Positions 30,990 to 39,760 of a stretch of 47,368 nt of DNA are shown here, in pieces (position 1 is the stretch's first letter; each line of letters begins with the position of its first letter). A program made the translations under genes and the position numbers. The stretch comes from Barthelona sp. PAP020 (Eukaryota > Metamonada: BaSk clade), in assembly GCA_040182905.1 (NCBI GenBank), contig JARQWU010000053.1:1-47368 (forward strand), in the 5' to 3' direction. The notes below the pieces were generated by a model. The model did no database searches. It was not told the DNA's origin and worked only from the letters and a program-made list of their open reading frames with translations.

Positions 30990-32969
30990 TTAAATCTCAA
31001 TTTCAACCTTTGAAGATTCAGTGACAGATTCAGTGACTGAATCTTCATCAATTTGGAAAAATGCTTCACCTAAAATTGGAACAAATCTATTCTTTAAAAT
31101 TTCAAGAGTGTCTTTTGCAATCTCAGTAACATCGTCATTCTCATTTAACTCAACCAATTTGGTTAAATAATTTAAGAAACCATGGTTTTTCAACCCTCTT
31201 AAAGTTTCTTCATAACATCCCAATGTCTTTAATGCAGAAATAACAAATTTCTTGACATCAACGAAATCTCTTCGGTTTTCCAACTTTTCAATGTTAATTA
31301 AAAATTCAGGAAGTATTTTAAAGAATCCAGGAACATTGAACAAAGGTCTAGTGTCATTCTTTGTACCTAAATTTTCAATAACAGAACAAATACGTCCAAT
31401 AACAATAATATTGTCCTTTTTTTGAATGATAACTTGTTCCAACAGATTTACAATTCCGTGAGAAAAAAGTAAATTTTTGCCTGTTTTATTGTGAGCCACA
31501 AAATTTCTCATTGCTCGACAAATAGCTTCAATCTCATCAGATACAACTTCTTTTGTCTTATTCTTTTCATTCACAGTATTTTGTAAAAGATTTATCAACA
31601 CTTGTGCAAAATCAGGTACATCATTCATTGGGTTATTAAGTTTTTCCTTTGCGACAACGTTCATACAAACTATGTTTTGAATAGCCCCACAGCCTTTGAT
31701 AACAATCTCAGAACTGTTACCAAAACGATTTAAGCAGGTAACAATCATACCATCACCGTTATTTTCACTAATCAATTGCCTACTCAATGGAATTCCACAT
31801 ACAGCATGTCTAACAGCTTCAAAAATGCAAGGTAACACTACAGTTGCTTCATCATATTCTTTTACACCATAATATTCGATGCATTCAACCAAAGCTTTCA
31901 AAACTTGTTGTTCCCTCAATGATTGTTTGATGTTATGAGGAACAATCGACAAATATGTAATGCAACTACATATGTTTTGGATAATCTTAGCATTTTCTTT
32001 GTATTTTACTAAGTGTGACGCGATAAGAGATGGTAATTTCAACTCATTGAGATCATCTCGAATTCTATCCAAACAATTTTCAGGAGACTTTATCAAAATC
32101 AATTTCAATAAATAATAATTGAATTGAAGAGATGTTATTGTAGCTCTACGAATGCTGTTGACCAATATCTCAATATTATCACGTTCAATATCTTCTTCTT
32201 CAATTGACATTGATACTTCATCATCATCACTATTTAATAAATTGGCAATCAAATCAATTAAACGACTGATATTACAAGAATGTGGAATACGATTGGATAA
32301 AGCTTCAAAAATGGAAACCATCGAACGTTCCTCCTGAAAAATGGATAAATAAGCTTGAATTTTCTTTTCTTCAACAGGGTGAAAATTCTCAAAACTCTCT
32401 CTTAAAGTTAACCCATCTAATAAACTACTTAACTCTTCTTTTCTAACCATGGTTCGTTCGCCCATCAAATATCCATCAGCATAAGCATATAAATGTGTTT
32501 GATATTGTTTTAATGCCGTTTTTTCCAAATTGTTATATTCAAGTTTGTCAATTAAATGACTTACAACAGCTTTAACAAATCTATTTGTCTTAATAACCAA
32601 ATCATCCCCAAATGCTTTGTCCCAAAAAGCTTCAACATCAGGATGAAAAACTTTAGGGGGTGTTCCTCGTCCTCCAAAGGAGGTTGTATCCAAAATGGTT
32701 ATTATTTGATCATGCGCTTGACGTATGTCTTGAAGTTGGGCACTGGAAATATCCTTTTTAAAACAACAAAAACAACCACCTCGACTTTGAACAATTTCTT
32801 CCAATAAGGAAGACGCGGTGTGTAATTTTTCACTAAGATCAGGATATTCTTGAGGATTTTGATGATATTTTTCAGAGATACTGTGAATTGTATCAAACAA
32901 TTCAATTACTACAGAAACATCAGAAAGATTGGCACAACTTTGTTGAATGTCTTTTAAAGCGTCTTCCAT
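30990..32969 (-). CDS. Armadillo-like protein with N-terminal Cys cluster, 659 aa
   Basis: The C-terminal two thirds (about 230-640) are Armadillo/HEAT-like: IVIKGCGAIQNIVCMN, EAICRAMRNFVAHNKTGKNL and VIGRICSVIENLGTKNDTRP are typical units. The N-terminal 220 residues differ: a helical start, then a CFCCFKK cluster near residue 95 that could be palmitoylated or bind metal, then HPDVEAFWDKAFGDD with NRFVKAV, a motif that looks like a small adaptor domain preceding the repeats. No kinase or Ras-like domain. The end carries a short repeat, SVTESVTES. Likely a membrane-associated scaffold or signalling adaptor, but this is inference. ATG 32967-32969 is the only sensible start. Confidence 0.82.
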   Translation of the reverse strand: MEDALKDIQQSCANLSDVSVVIELFDTIHSISEKYHQNPQEYPDLSEKLHTASSLLEEIVQSRGGCFCCFKKDISSAQLQDIRQAHDQIITILDTTSFGGRGTPPKVFHPDVEAFWDKAFGDDLVIKTNRFVKAVVSHLIDKLEYNNLEKTALKQYQTHLYAYADGYLMGERTMVRKEELSSLLDGLTLRESFENFHPVEEKKIQAYLSIFQEERSMVSIFEALSNRIPHSCNISRLIDLIANLLNSDDDEVSMSIEEEDIERDNIEILVNSIRRATITSLQFNYYLLKLILIKSPENCLDRIRDDLNELKLPSLIASHLVKYKENAKIIQNICSCITYLSIVPHNIKQSLREQQVLKALVECIEYYGVKEYDEATVVLPCIFEAVRHAVCGIPLSRQLISENNGDGMIVTCLNRFGNSSEIVIKGCGAIQNIVCMNVVAKEKLNNPMNDVPDFAQVLINLLQNTVNEKNKTKEVVSDEIEAICRAMRNFVAHNKTGKNLLFSHGIVNLLEQVIIQKKDNIIVIGRICSVIENLGTKNDTRPLFNVPGFFKILPEFLINIEKLENRRDFVDVKKFVISALKTLGCYEETLRGLKNHGFLNYLTKLVELNENDDVTEIAKDTLEILKNRFVPILGEAFFQIDEDSVTESVTESSKVEIEI

Positions 32970-33178
32970 TAAAAGAATATTGATTATAAAAGAAAAATAT
33001 TAAATTTTAAAAGCTCGAACTTGAAAAGAAAAATCACAAGAAGGAGAACAATCTTGGTTCTTTTTATGACCGTTTAATTTTCGAACTATTATTGATATAT
33101 AATATGTAACAACACAAATAATAAGTTAAAAATATGTTTACAAATTCTTAAAAAAAAAAAAATTTTTTTGTCACAATT

Positions 33179-34456
33179 TCAAAAATATGAAGGAGGATTC
33201 ATTGGACCATCAGTTAAGTTTCTTGAAACAATTCTATATGTTTTAGAATGAGGAATTGAGTTCAATTTCTTTCTTAAATCATGAACTGAAGGAGAGTCAA
33301 TAGTTTGTTTGAAATCATCTTGAATGTAACTTTGAACTGGAGTTTCACTCAATTCTTCAATAGTGGGAGTAATATTAGAAGGTGTTGCGTTCAAATTATT
33401 TTCATCAATATTATCATTGCGTACTATTGGAGAAGAGAACACAGAATAATCGTTCTTTGCAATAGGTTTTGGACTTTCCATGATATTAAAGGTATCAGAA
33501 AGTACATTACATACATTGGTTTCAAAGTTGCTTTTGGGAACAAGTTGATTCTTTAAAGAAAACAAAGCATCATCGCTGACATCATCTAAAGATTTTAAAG
33601 CACCATCAGCTTCTAAAAATTCAAACTTTTCTCTCACCAAATTGTTAAGATTCTTCACTTTTTTTGCTAACTTTTCAGCAGTTTCAAAATGATTATTTCT
33701 CTGTTTGATTAAGTTGTTTATTTGCTCTTTCATGCTTACATTATGTTTGTTGGCAATTTGTAATCTGTTTTGAAGATTAAACAGCTCCTTTTTCAAATCT
33801 TCATTAGTGTGCATAAATCTATCATTGTTATCCACTTGATTTTTCTCTACTTCCTTTAAATTTGAAAGTTTTTCAGTTAAAGTCTTGGATAATTCCTCCT
33901 TTTCATCAATTAATTTTTGAATTGTTGCGTTTTTTTCTTCAACTTCATTGTTAATAACCTTTTCTTGATCTTTACTTTCCCAAACAAGTTGGTAATGAGC
34001 TTTGACAAGATCATCATATTTTCTTTGAAGCTGTTCCTTAGCATCTCGTTCAGTGAATAAAAGCTCTTCTAAATTATTAATTCTACCAGTTAATAATTCA
34101 TTTGTTTCATCTGTTGAACTCGCTGATTCAGACAACTTTTTTTTCAGGTCATTGTTTTCATCAATTAAAATGTTTAATTTTTCTTCAGATTCACCATATT
34201 TCATTTTTAACTCATCAAATTCACTTTCCAAAAAAAGTATTTGACCTTTCAACTTTCCAATTAAAGGGTATTCAGACGTTGGAATGTCACTCTTAACCAA
34301 AGATTCTTCTTCTTTTTGTTCTTCTTCCGAACAATTATCTTTGGGTTCAAGGGGTGATTCAACATCCTTTTCAACTTCCTCAAATTTTGTTTCACTCAAA
34401 TCTTGTTCAATTATTTCATTTTTTTGCACTCTTTGTGCTTCTTCAACAGTTTGCAT
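33179..34456 (-). CDS. Coiled-coil protein, 425 aa
   Basis: ATG at 34454-34456 (MQTVEEAQRVQ); the frame extends four codons upstream only to a TTG. About 60-285 is a long predicted coiled coil with heptads rich in L, E, K, Q and N (KLKGQILFLESEFDELKMK, RINNLEELLFTERDAKEQLQ). An acidic leader precedes it. The C-terminal 140 residues are Ser/Pro/Asn-rich with several SP or TP sites (SSPIVRND, ATPSNITPT, DSPSVHD), possible targets of proline-directed kinases. No family recognised; a cytoskeletal or golgin-like tether is possible. It shares strand with the Armadillo gene downstream, 209 bp away. Confidence 0.75.
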   Translation of the reverse strand: MQTVEEAQRVQKNEIIEQDLSETKFEEVEKDVESPLEPKDNCSEEEQKEEESLVKSDIPTSEYPLIGKLKGQILFLESEFDELKMKYGESEEKLNILIDENNDLKKKLSESASSTDETNELLTGRINNLEELLFTERDAKEQLQRKYDDLVKAHYQLVWESKDQEKVINNEVEEKNATIQKLIDEKEELSKTLTEKLSNLKEVEKNQVDNNDRFMHTNEDLKKELFNLQNRLQIANKHNVSMKEQINNLIKQRNNHFETAEKLAKKVKNLNNLVREKFEFLEADGALKSLDDVSDDALFSLKNQLVPKSNFETNVCNVLSDTFNIMESPKPIAKNDYSVFSSPIVRNDNIDENNLNATPSNITPTIEELSETPVQSYIQDDFKQTIDSPSVHDLRKKLNSIPHSKTYRIVSRNLTDGPMNPPSYF

Positions 34457-34905
34457 GATTAATAACAAAGTTTAAAGTCAAAAATCAAAATCAAAAACTC
34501 AAAAAAAAATTTTGTTTTCCCTTTTCAAAAAATGATTATTTATTTGTTCAATTTGATGGCAATCTTTAATCACATATTTATTATTAAATGATACATTCAG
34601 ATTTTCTTTGCATATTTTGTGAATTGGAATCTTGCCTGATCTCATTTCAACCAAATACACTTTTTCAATTTCCATCTAAATGCAATAAAATGAATTTTTA
34701 ATTACTCTAAAATCTTGCAACTTCAAACAAAGTCAAATTGAGAGACAATATCAAGATTATTTTTTACCTTTTCTTTTTAAATAATTCAAATTTTCTCTCC
34801 ATCTTTTTATTCAATTGTAACAAATTAAATCATTTATAAAATGGATTTTTAAAGATTAAAAAAAAGGGAAAAAAAGAAAAGACTATATTTATATGAACGT
34901 AATTA
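34457..34905. other. Intergenic region
   Basis: 449 bp, AT-rich. A weak C/D-like arrangement (TTGATGG near 34553, CTGA near 34635) was examined and not accepted. No gene, tRNA or repeat otherwise. Confidence 0.35.
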
Positions 34906-35643
34906 TTATTTCTTTTTCAGTATCCAAGTGTACACTGGATACATGTCTTTGGGATAATCAGGTAAATATTCACTGAAAACAACCTTATATCCAGCTCTGG
35001 AAAACAATGACAAATAATATATAACAGATCTTGATACACCATTATCTTGGGGATCAATATCATAAATATCCCTACCAGTTTCACAAGATACTTGTTCTAG
35101 CACGTTTTCTTTGATTATGATAATAGAATCATCATAAAGGTGGCTTTTAAGATTCTTTAAACAACTAATAATGTCAGAGTTTTTTAAATATAATAAAACC
35201 CATTGAATAAAAACTAAATGATAACGGATATTCAATCTGGTGCTGTGATTTGGTTGACAATCAATGAAATCTTGCATTTTGCACATATGACTTTCAAAAA
35301 CTCGATGAGATGGCAATATTTCCAGAGCTTTTTCCATGAACCTAGGTTCTCTTTCCACCAAAGTTACATTTTCAACATAATTTATCAAAACATTTTGAGT
35401 AATTCGTCCAATTCCACTTCCAAATTCCAGACCATAAGTATTATCATCTTTGGAATAAACAAAATATTTATCTAATAGCTTTTTAGAATGATTAAGATCA
35501 GATTCAGAAAGTTCTGGAAAACCTCCAAGCATTCCACCAACATTGGCTTCCATATTTTCCCAATATTGTTGTGTCAGATAGTCATTATTATCATAAATAT
35601 CTTCATCAAGACTTAAATTATCGTATTCTTCTTCCGAACTCAT
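34906..35643 (-). CDS. NTMT1: Alpha-N-terminal protein methyltransferase (NTMT1/Tae1 family)
   Basis: 245 aa; human NTMT1 is 223. The family hallmarks are in order: YWENMEANVGGMLGGF near 28-43 (human YW...TVDGMLGGY), LEFGSGIGRIT as the S-adenosylmethionine motif I near 73-83, VTLVEREPRFM, QDFI, IQWVLLYL (human IQWVIGHL), IIIKEN (human VIKDN, with the catalytic Asn kept), GVSRS replacing the VCRD-type segment, and YPVYTWILK at the end. These enzymes methylate the alpha-amino group of proteins starting X-Pro-Lys after Met removal, such as ribosomal and centromere proteins. An acidic 25-residue extension precedes the domain. Divergent from the TTLL12-like gene; a snoRNA lies between them. Confidence 0.93.
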   Translation of the reverse strand: MSSEEEYDNLSLDEDIYDNNDYLTQQYWENMEANVGGMLGGFPELSESDLNHSKKLLDKYFVYSKDDNTYGLEFGSGIGRITQNVLINYVENVTLVEREPRFMEKALEILPSHRVFESHMCKMQDFIDCQPNHSTRLNIRYHLVFIQWVLLYLKNSDIISCLKNLKSHLYDDSIIIIKENVLEQVSCETGRDIYDIDPQDNGVSRSVIYYLSLFSRAGYKVVFSEYLPDYPKDMYPVYTWILKKK

Positions 35644-36028
35644 ATTAAAGTTTAAAAACTTTTGAAAATCTTTTCCTTTTCATTATTTTTTTTTTTGTTG
35701 TTATCATTTTCAAAAAAACTTTTTTTGGTTTATTTTATAAGTATGTTGATGATGGTCTTTGATTTTGCTAGGATTATACCATATTGCTACTGCTGAACAT
35801 GTTCTCTTATTGTAGTGATGACTTCACCAAGATCACTGAGCTTTTTTCTTTATTTATTTTATTTGAAAATCAATCTAACACAATAGTATGACTTAATTAA
35901 ATTTTATTTATTCAATTTTCAGTTTTTTTCTTTCAAGAATCAATATTTTCAATCATAAATTTTTGTTTTTTCACCAATGTTTTTGAGACTGCATTTTTGT
36001 GTTCTTTTTTCTTCTTTATTTCAAAATA
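35644..36028. other. Divergent spacer holding the snoRNA
   Basis: 385 bp between opposed start codons of the methyltransferase and the TTLL12-like gene. Apart from the snoRNA, the flanks are plain A/T-rich DNA with homopolymer T runs. The second half (35846-36028) should contain the promoter of the plus-strand gene; TCATAAA near 35953 is a possible initiator. Confidence 0.5.
35741..35845 (+). ncRNA. SNORD24: C/D box snoRNA, U24 (SNORD24) family
   Basis: Box C TGATGA (35747-35752), box D' CTGA (35793-35796), box C' GTGATGA (35815-35821) and box D CTGA (35836-35839) are in canonical order. The element before D, CACCAAGATCA, is the antisense of the conserved 25S/28S segment TGATCTTGGTG; the human U24 guide has the same CACCAAGATC. 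The element before D', ATTGCTACTG, pairs with the following rRNA segment AGTAGCAAT. Counting five nucleotides from D and D' points to the C of GATC and the A of GTAGC, equivalent to yeast Cm1437 and Am1449, both U24 sites. The terminal stem is weak, so ends are approximate. A TTTTTT run at 35842-35847 may end transcription. It sits in the divergent spacer and is not intronic. Confidence 0.88.
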
Positions 36029-37309
36029 ATGGATTTTAAACAGTTTATTGATTTGCATCGAGCTCAATTGGAAGGAAATCAAGTTCCTCAAGAGTTATGG
36101 GGAAAGTTATATGCAAAATTTCAACAAACTGATACTTCAAATGATGATTCTTTTGAATTAAAAACTAATGATGCTGGAGAAGTACATATAAATGCGAAAA
36201 GAGATTTTAACGATGAGATTTTTATGTTTATTCATGAATTTCAATGCAAAAAGAATGAATTCAACATGGATTTGCTCCAAGATTCCAACATTTTTAAGTT
36301 AATGAAAAATACCATTCACATTCAAGATCCTATTAAACGAGAAACGTCAGATAATTCGAATATGTTTAATTATGAAGAGTTTTTGAAGAAGTTAGATTTA
36401 AGTGTTGAACTAAAGTATTACCCTGAAATTCAGATGTTAGATTTGAGTGAACAAGGGATAACTAATGAGGATTTAAGCCAAATAGATTTTTTGAACGAAT
36501 TTGTGAATGTTCAGTTTCTTGATCTTTCTAATAATTACATCACTGATTTAGCAAGTTTAATATGTGTGCTAGATGGGTCTAATGTTCGTTCTATTACCCT
36601 AACTTCCAATCCTGTTGAATCTCCAACCATGATTGAGACGATAGAAAATTATTTGGAGCAAATTGAAGTCGTTAATGGGCATTGGACAAAACATTATTCA
36701 GAATGGTTAACAAATCAACTGTCTGTTGATAATAACACGTTAACTATACCTTATGTGGCTAATCCATCCCATTTAAACCCCAGAGCATTTGCTTTGGATC
36801 ACTTTAGGTCAGTAGAAACCTTGGATATCAGAAGTTGTCATCGTCTTCGAATCGAGGATGTTGAAAAAATTTCTGAATGTTTTACAAATTTAAAACACTT
36901 GAAACTTTCGACTTCAATCAGAATGTATGAGCCTTTGTGGCTACTGTTTTCAAATTTGATTACCATTAATAATTGTGTTATTGAAAAGGGAAACTCAATT
37001 ATTTGGAGAAATCCCAGACCGTATTTGAATGAAACAGAACATTCTGCTATTGCTAGGTTGCTCCCACATTATCTTAGAACGTTTCGTTGTCAAACTAATG
37101 ATGGTTTGGTTGAAATGTTATATTCTACAGATAAATTGCTCTCTTGTATGGCCAAAGGTGATTTTCAAGTTGCCAATTTAAGAGCTGTTAATCTTTTATT
37201 TATTATCAAAGAAGGTGCAATACCAATTACCATAGTCTTTCAATTGAAATCAATCAATAAAAATGAAGAATGTGTCTGTTTTTCTTCCACAATACTTGAT
37301 GTGCAATAA
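36029..37309 (+). CDS. LRR protein resembling the N-terminus of TTLL12, without a ligase domain
   Basis: 426 aa from ATG 36029; the frame is open 10 codons upstream only from a GTG. The first 30 residues (FIDLHRAQLEGNQVPQELWG) resemble the TTLL12 N-terminus, which has FAALHGP.L....VPE.YWGRL. Next comes a leucine-rich-repeat block at about 130-225 (IQMLDLSEQGI, VQFLDLSNNYITDL, VRSITLTSNPV), then a region with further LRR-like strands (VETLDIRSCHRL, LKHLKLSTSI). No ATP-grasp ligase motifs of the TTL family are present, and the protein ends at VCFSSTILDVQ. Some TTLL12-type proteins carry an LRR before the TTL domain, so this could be a stand-alone N-terminal module or a truncated gene. The downstream 94 bp to the next gene are too short for the missing domain. 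Confidence 0.65.
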   Translation: MDFKQFIDLHRAQLEGNQVPQELWGKLYAKFQQTDTSNDDSFELKTNDAGEVHINAKRDFNDEIFMFIHEFQCKKNEFNMDLLQDSNIFKLMKNTIHIQDPIKRETSDNSNMFNYEEFLKKLDLSVELKYYPEIQMLDLSEQGITNEDLSQIDFLNEFVNVQFLDLSNNYITDLASLICVLDGSNVRSITLTSNPVESPTMIETIENYLEQIEVVNGHWTKHYSEWLTNQLSVDNNTLTIPYVANPSHLNPRAFALDHFRSVETLDIRSCHRLRIEDVEKISECFTNLKHLKLSTSIRMYEPLWLLFSNLITINNCVIEKGNSIIWRNPRPYLNETEHSAIARLLPHYLRTFRCQTNDGLVEMLYSTDKLLSCMAKGDFQVANLRAVNLLFIIKEGAIPITIVFQLKSINKNEECVCFSSTILDVQ

Positions 37310-37403
37310 ATGAACAAAGTTACACTTAATTTTTTTCTTTTTTATTCATTGTTTTAAAAAATACAGGCAAAAAAAAAATTCAAAAAAAAAATCATTTTTC
37401 TAT

Positions 37404-39458
37404 TTATCTTGAACTTTTCCATTGTTCCAACATCGACAAAACATGTTCTTTTTTAGATTCTCTTTCTGAATCAACTGTAATGCTCTCACTTGTTTCAGAA
37501 AGAGCTTTCAATTCTTGAGTTTGTGAATGACTCAATGGTGAGATTGGTGCAGATCTTTGTAAATAGATACGTTTTCCCAATGGAGAAGAAGAATTGCCAG
37601 TATTTGTGGCTTCAAATGGTTGGTTGACCAATTTTCTGTTTGAAAAATCAGTTTGTTCAAATAACTCAGACGCTATTGAAGAATAACTCATTTGAGAAGC
37701 ATTTTGAGAATTGGAATCTGAATAATCATCTCTAATTGAAGGAGAAGTGTTTACAGGATTTTTAATTGGTGTTAAAGGAGATTCTCCACCAATGGGCGGA
37801 CTTTTCATATGTTTTTTAGGTGTTTTCCTCACTTTACTGGGACTTTCAGATTTTGATTTTACAGGACTCGATCTATCTTTAAAATAAGATAAAGCTGCAG
37901 ATGTGTAAGACCAATCAGATCCTGAATAACCACCTTTTGGTTTTTCTTGTGTTGTTGTGGAAGTGCTATAACTACGTCTCTTTGAACTCATATTTGAGGG
38001 AGTTCTAGAGAGGCTCTTTTGATCTTCTATCCTCTTCTTCTCCATAAATGATAATTTTTTGGAAGTTGACTCTTTCTTTTGCTTTTCATCTCTCAATTTC
38101 TTTCTTCTTTCTTCCTTTAAATCATTAGAAGTTACAGGCTTGAATGTACAATCCTTCACCTCTTCAGCCAACCTTTTTTTTCTCATTTTTTCGATTTCCT
38201 GTAATTTTTGCTTTTCTAATTCCATAGCCCTATCGTATAAATCTTTGCGATCAATGCTAACATCTTCTAAGATCTCCTTTGTTCCTTTACTCAATGTAGG
38301 TGTGAAAGTATATTCCTTTTTGATTTTTTCTTCTCTCTCCTTCACAATAAACTCGATATCCTTCTGTTTTTCTTCCAAAATTCTGCTGTTACGCTCCTCA
38401 AATTCTTTTCTAAGTTCTTCACGTTTAGCAGGATCCAATTGAATTTGTGACTGAGAAACATCAACTTCTTTTTCAGCATAACTATCAAATTTTTCCTTTT
38501 TGCCTTCATCAAACAACCTTTCTAGTACAGGTTGCAACTGTTTTTCTCTCAAAATTTTTTCAGATCCTTTAGATAACTTAGGAGTATGTGTATAAGTTGT
38601 ATCTTCCAAAATTTTTTTATCAGGTGTTTTCATTGCCTTGGAAAATAGCTTTTCAAAAACGTCAATATTGTTGTTTTCTTGCTTATCTTCCAAATCCTCA
38701 AGAGTTGGATTGATTGTCGGTTTGAACAAAATATTTCCTTCTTCATCAACAATGTTCTTGTCGGCCTGTTCAATACAATTGGCTTCAAGCTGTTTTTTCC
38801 TCTTTTCAAGCTTCATTTGTATCCACATACGATTTCCGGCATGTTCTTCAAATTCATCAATCATAGAAGGCTTGTTGTTTTCCGATTTACGAGATTTCTT
38901 TTTTTTTCTTTGCTTTTCTATAAACTCCATCTGTTCCATCTTTTCTTTTTCTTCTTGTTGTAAACGTTTAGCAATTCTAGAAGACTTATTATCGATCTTT
39001 GGTGAAAATGTACAATTTGGATCGGGAAATTCATTCTTTTTGGTCATATAATGAGCAGTCTGTTCATCCCAATCATCAAAGATTGACAATCTACCTTCGG
39101 TTTTGTGATAAAACTTTAATTCTGGCTTGAAAGTATATTGTTCAGCTTCTACAGCCAATAATTCCTGTCTAATTTCTTCAAGTTTTCTTTCTTTAGTATT
39201 TTGCCAGGCAGTATTACTTTTGGAAAAATCTTTAGGTCTGTGTATAATTAATTGACGACTAGCTTTCGATATTTTAGGTGTTTTTTGAAGTTCACGAGTA
39301 AGTTCCTCTTCTCGTTCACGTTCTGTTTGAGCTATTTTATCGTCACGAGTGCGAAGAAATTCCAAACCACGTTCATATAATTCATTTCCTTTGTCTCTTT
39401 CCATATTTTTTGTTGGAGAAAAATCAACAGTGCTCCTCGAAATCGGTGTACTCTGCAT
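37404..39458 (-). CDS. Charged coiled-coil protein with repeated F-x-P motifs, 684 aa
   Basis: Dense in E, K and R. A recurring short motif separates helices: YTFKPEL (~107), CTFSPKIDNKSSRI (~150), ILFKPTINP (~245), YTHTPKLSKGSEKI (~290), YTFTPTLSKGTKEI (~390) and CTFKPVTS (~450). The pattern is an aromatic or cysteine, then T-F-x-P, then often SKGS/T. Between units lie helical KRE-rich segments. The C-terminal 200 residues are Ser/Pro-rich with many SP/TP sites (SSPVKSKSESPSK, SPPIGGESPLTP). Similar F-x-P repeat proteins occur in flagellated protists, so a microtubule or flagellar role is likely, but I cannot name a family. First ATG used. Confidence 0.78.
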   Translation of the reverse strand: MQSTPISRSTVDFSPTKNMERDKGNELYERGLEFLRTRDDKIAQTEREREEELTRELQKTPKISKASRQLIIHRPKDFSKSNTAWQNTKERKLEEIRQELLAVEAEQYTFKPELKFYHKTEGRLSIFDDWDEQTAHYMTKKNEFPDPNCTFSPKIDNKSSRIAKRLQQEEKEKMEQMEFIEKQRKKKKSRKSENNKPSMIDEFEEHAGNRMWIQMKLEKRKKQLEANCIEQADKNIVDEEGNILFKPTINPTLEDLEDKQENNNIDVFEKLFSKAMKTPDKKILEDTTYTHTPKLSKGSEKILREKQLQPVLERLFDEGKKEKFDSYAEKEVDVSQSQIQLDPAKREELRKEFEERNSRILEEKQKDIEFIVKEREEKIKKEYTFTPTLSKGTKEILEDVSIDRKDLYDRAMELEKQKLQEIEKMRKKRLAEEVKDCTFKPVTSNDLKEERRKKLRDEKQKKESTSKKLSFMEKKRIEDQKSLSRTPSNMSSKRRSYSTSTTTQEKPKGGYSGSDWSYTSAALSYFKDRSSPVKSKSESPSKVRKTPKKHMKSPPIGGESPLTPIKNPVNTSPSIRDDYSDSNSQNASQMSYSSIASELFEQTDFSNRKLVNQPFEATNTGNSSSPLGKRIYLQRSAPISPLSHSQTQELKALSETSESITVDSERESKKEHVLSMLEQWKSSR

Positions 39459-39760
39459 AAATTATATGGTTATGTGAAAATACAACAATAATGAAGTTGA
39501 AAATCAAAATTCAAAATCCAATTTTTTCTTTTGAAAATTAAGATGCGAAACATAAAATGGTGTAAATTCTTTTATAAATTTAGATTTTACCTTGTTTAAC
39601 AAGTTTTTTAGTTTTTCTTTGGAAGACGCCTTTATTTTAATTCAATTTTTCTTTTTCTTCATTGCTATTTTGCCATATTTTTCAAAAAAAATAATCTTTT
39701 TTTACAAAAGAATTATCAAAACCTGAATTGAAAAAAAAACATAAAAAATAAAGGTAAATC
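39459..39760. other. Intergenic region
   Basis: 302 bp between two minus-strand genes. AT-rich with homopolymer A and T runs; no RNA gene or repeat seen. Confidence 0.35.

Noticed and set aside
34553-34640. Possible C/D box RNA (TTGATGG ... CTGA)
   Set aside because: Box C is imperfect, no good box C' or terminal stem, and the sequence before CTGA matches no rRNA segment that I can recall.
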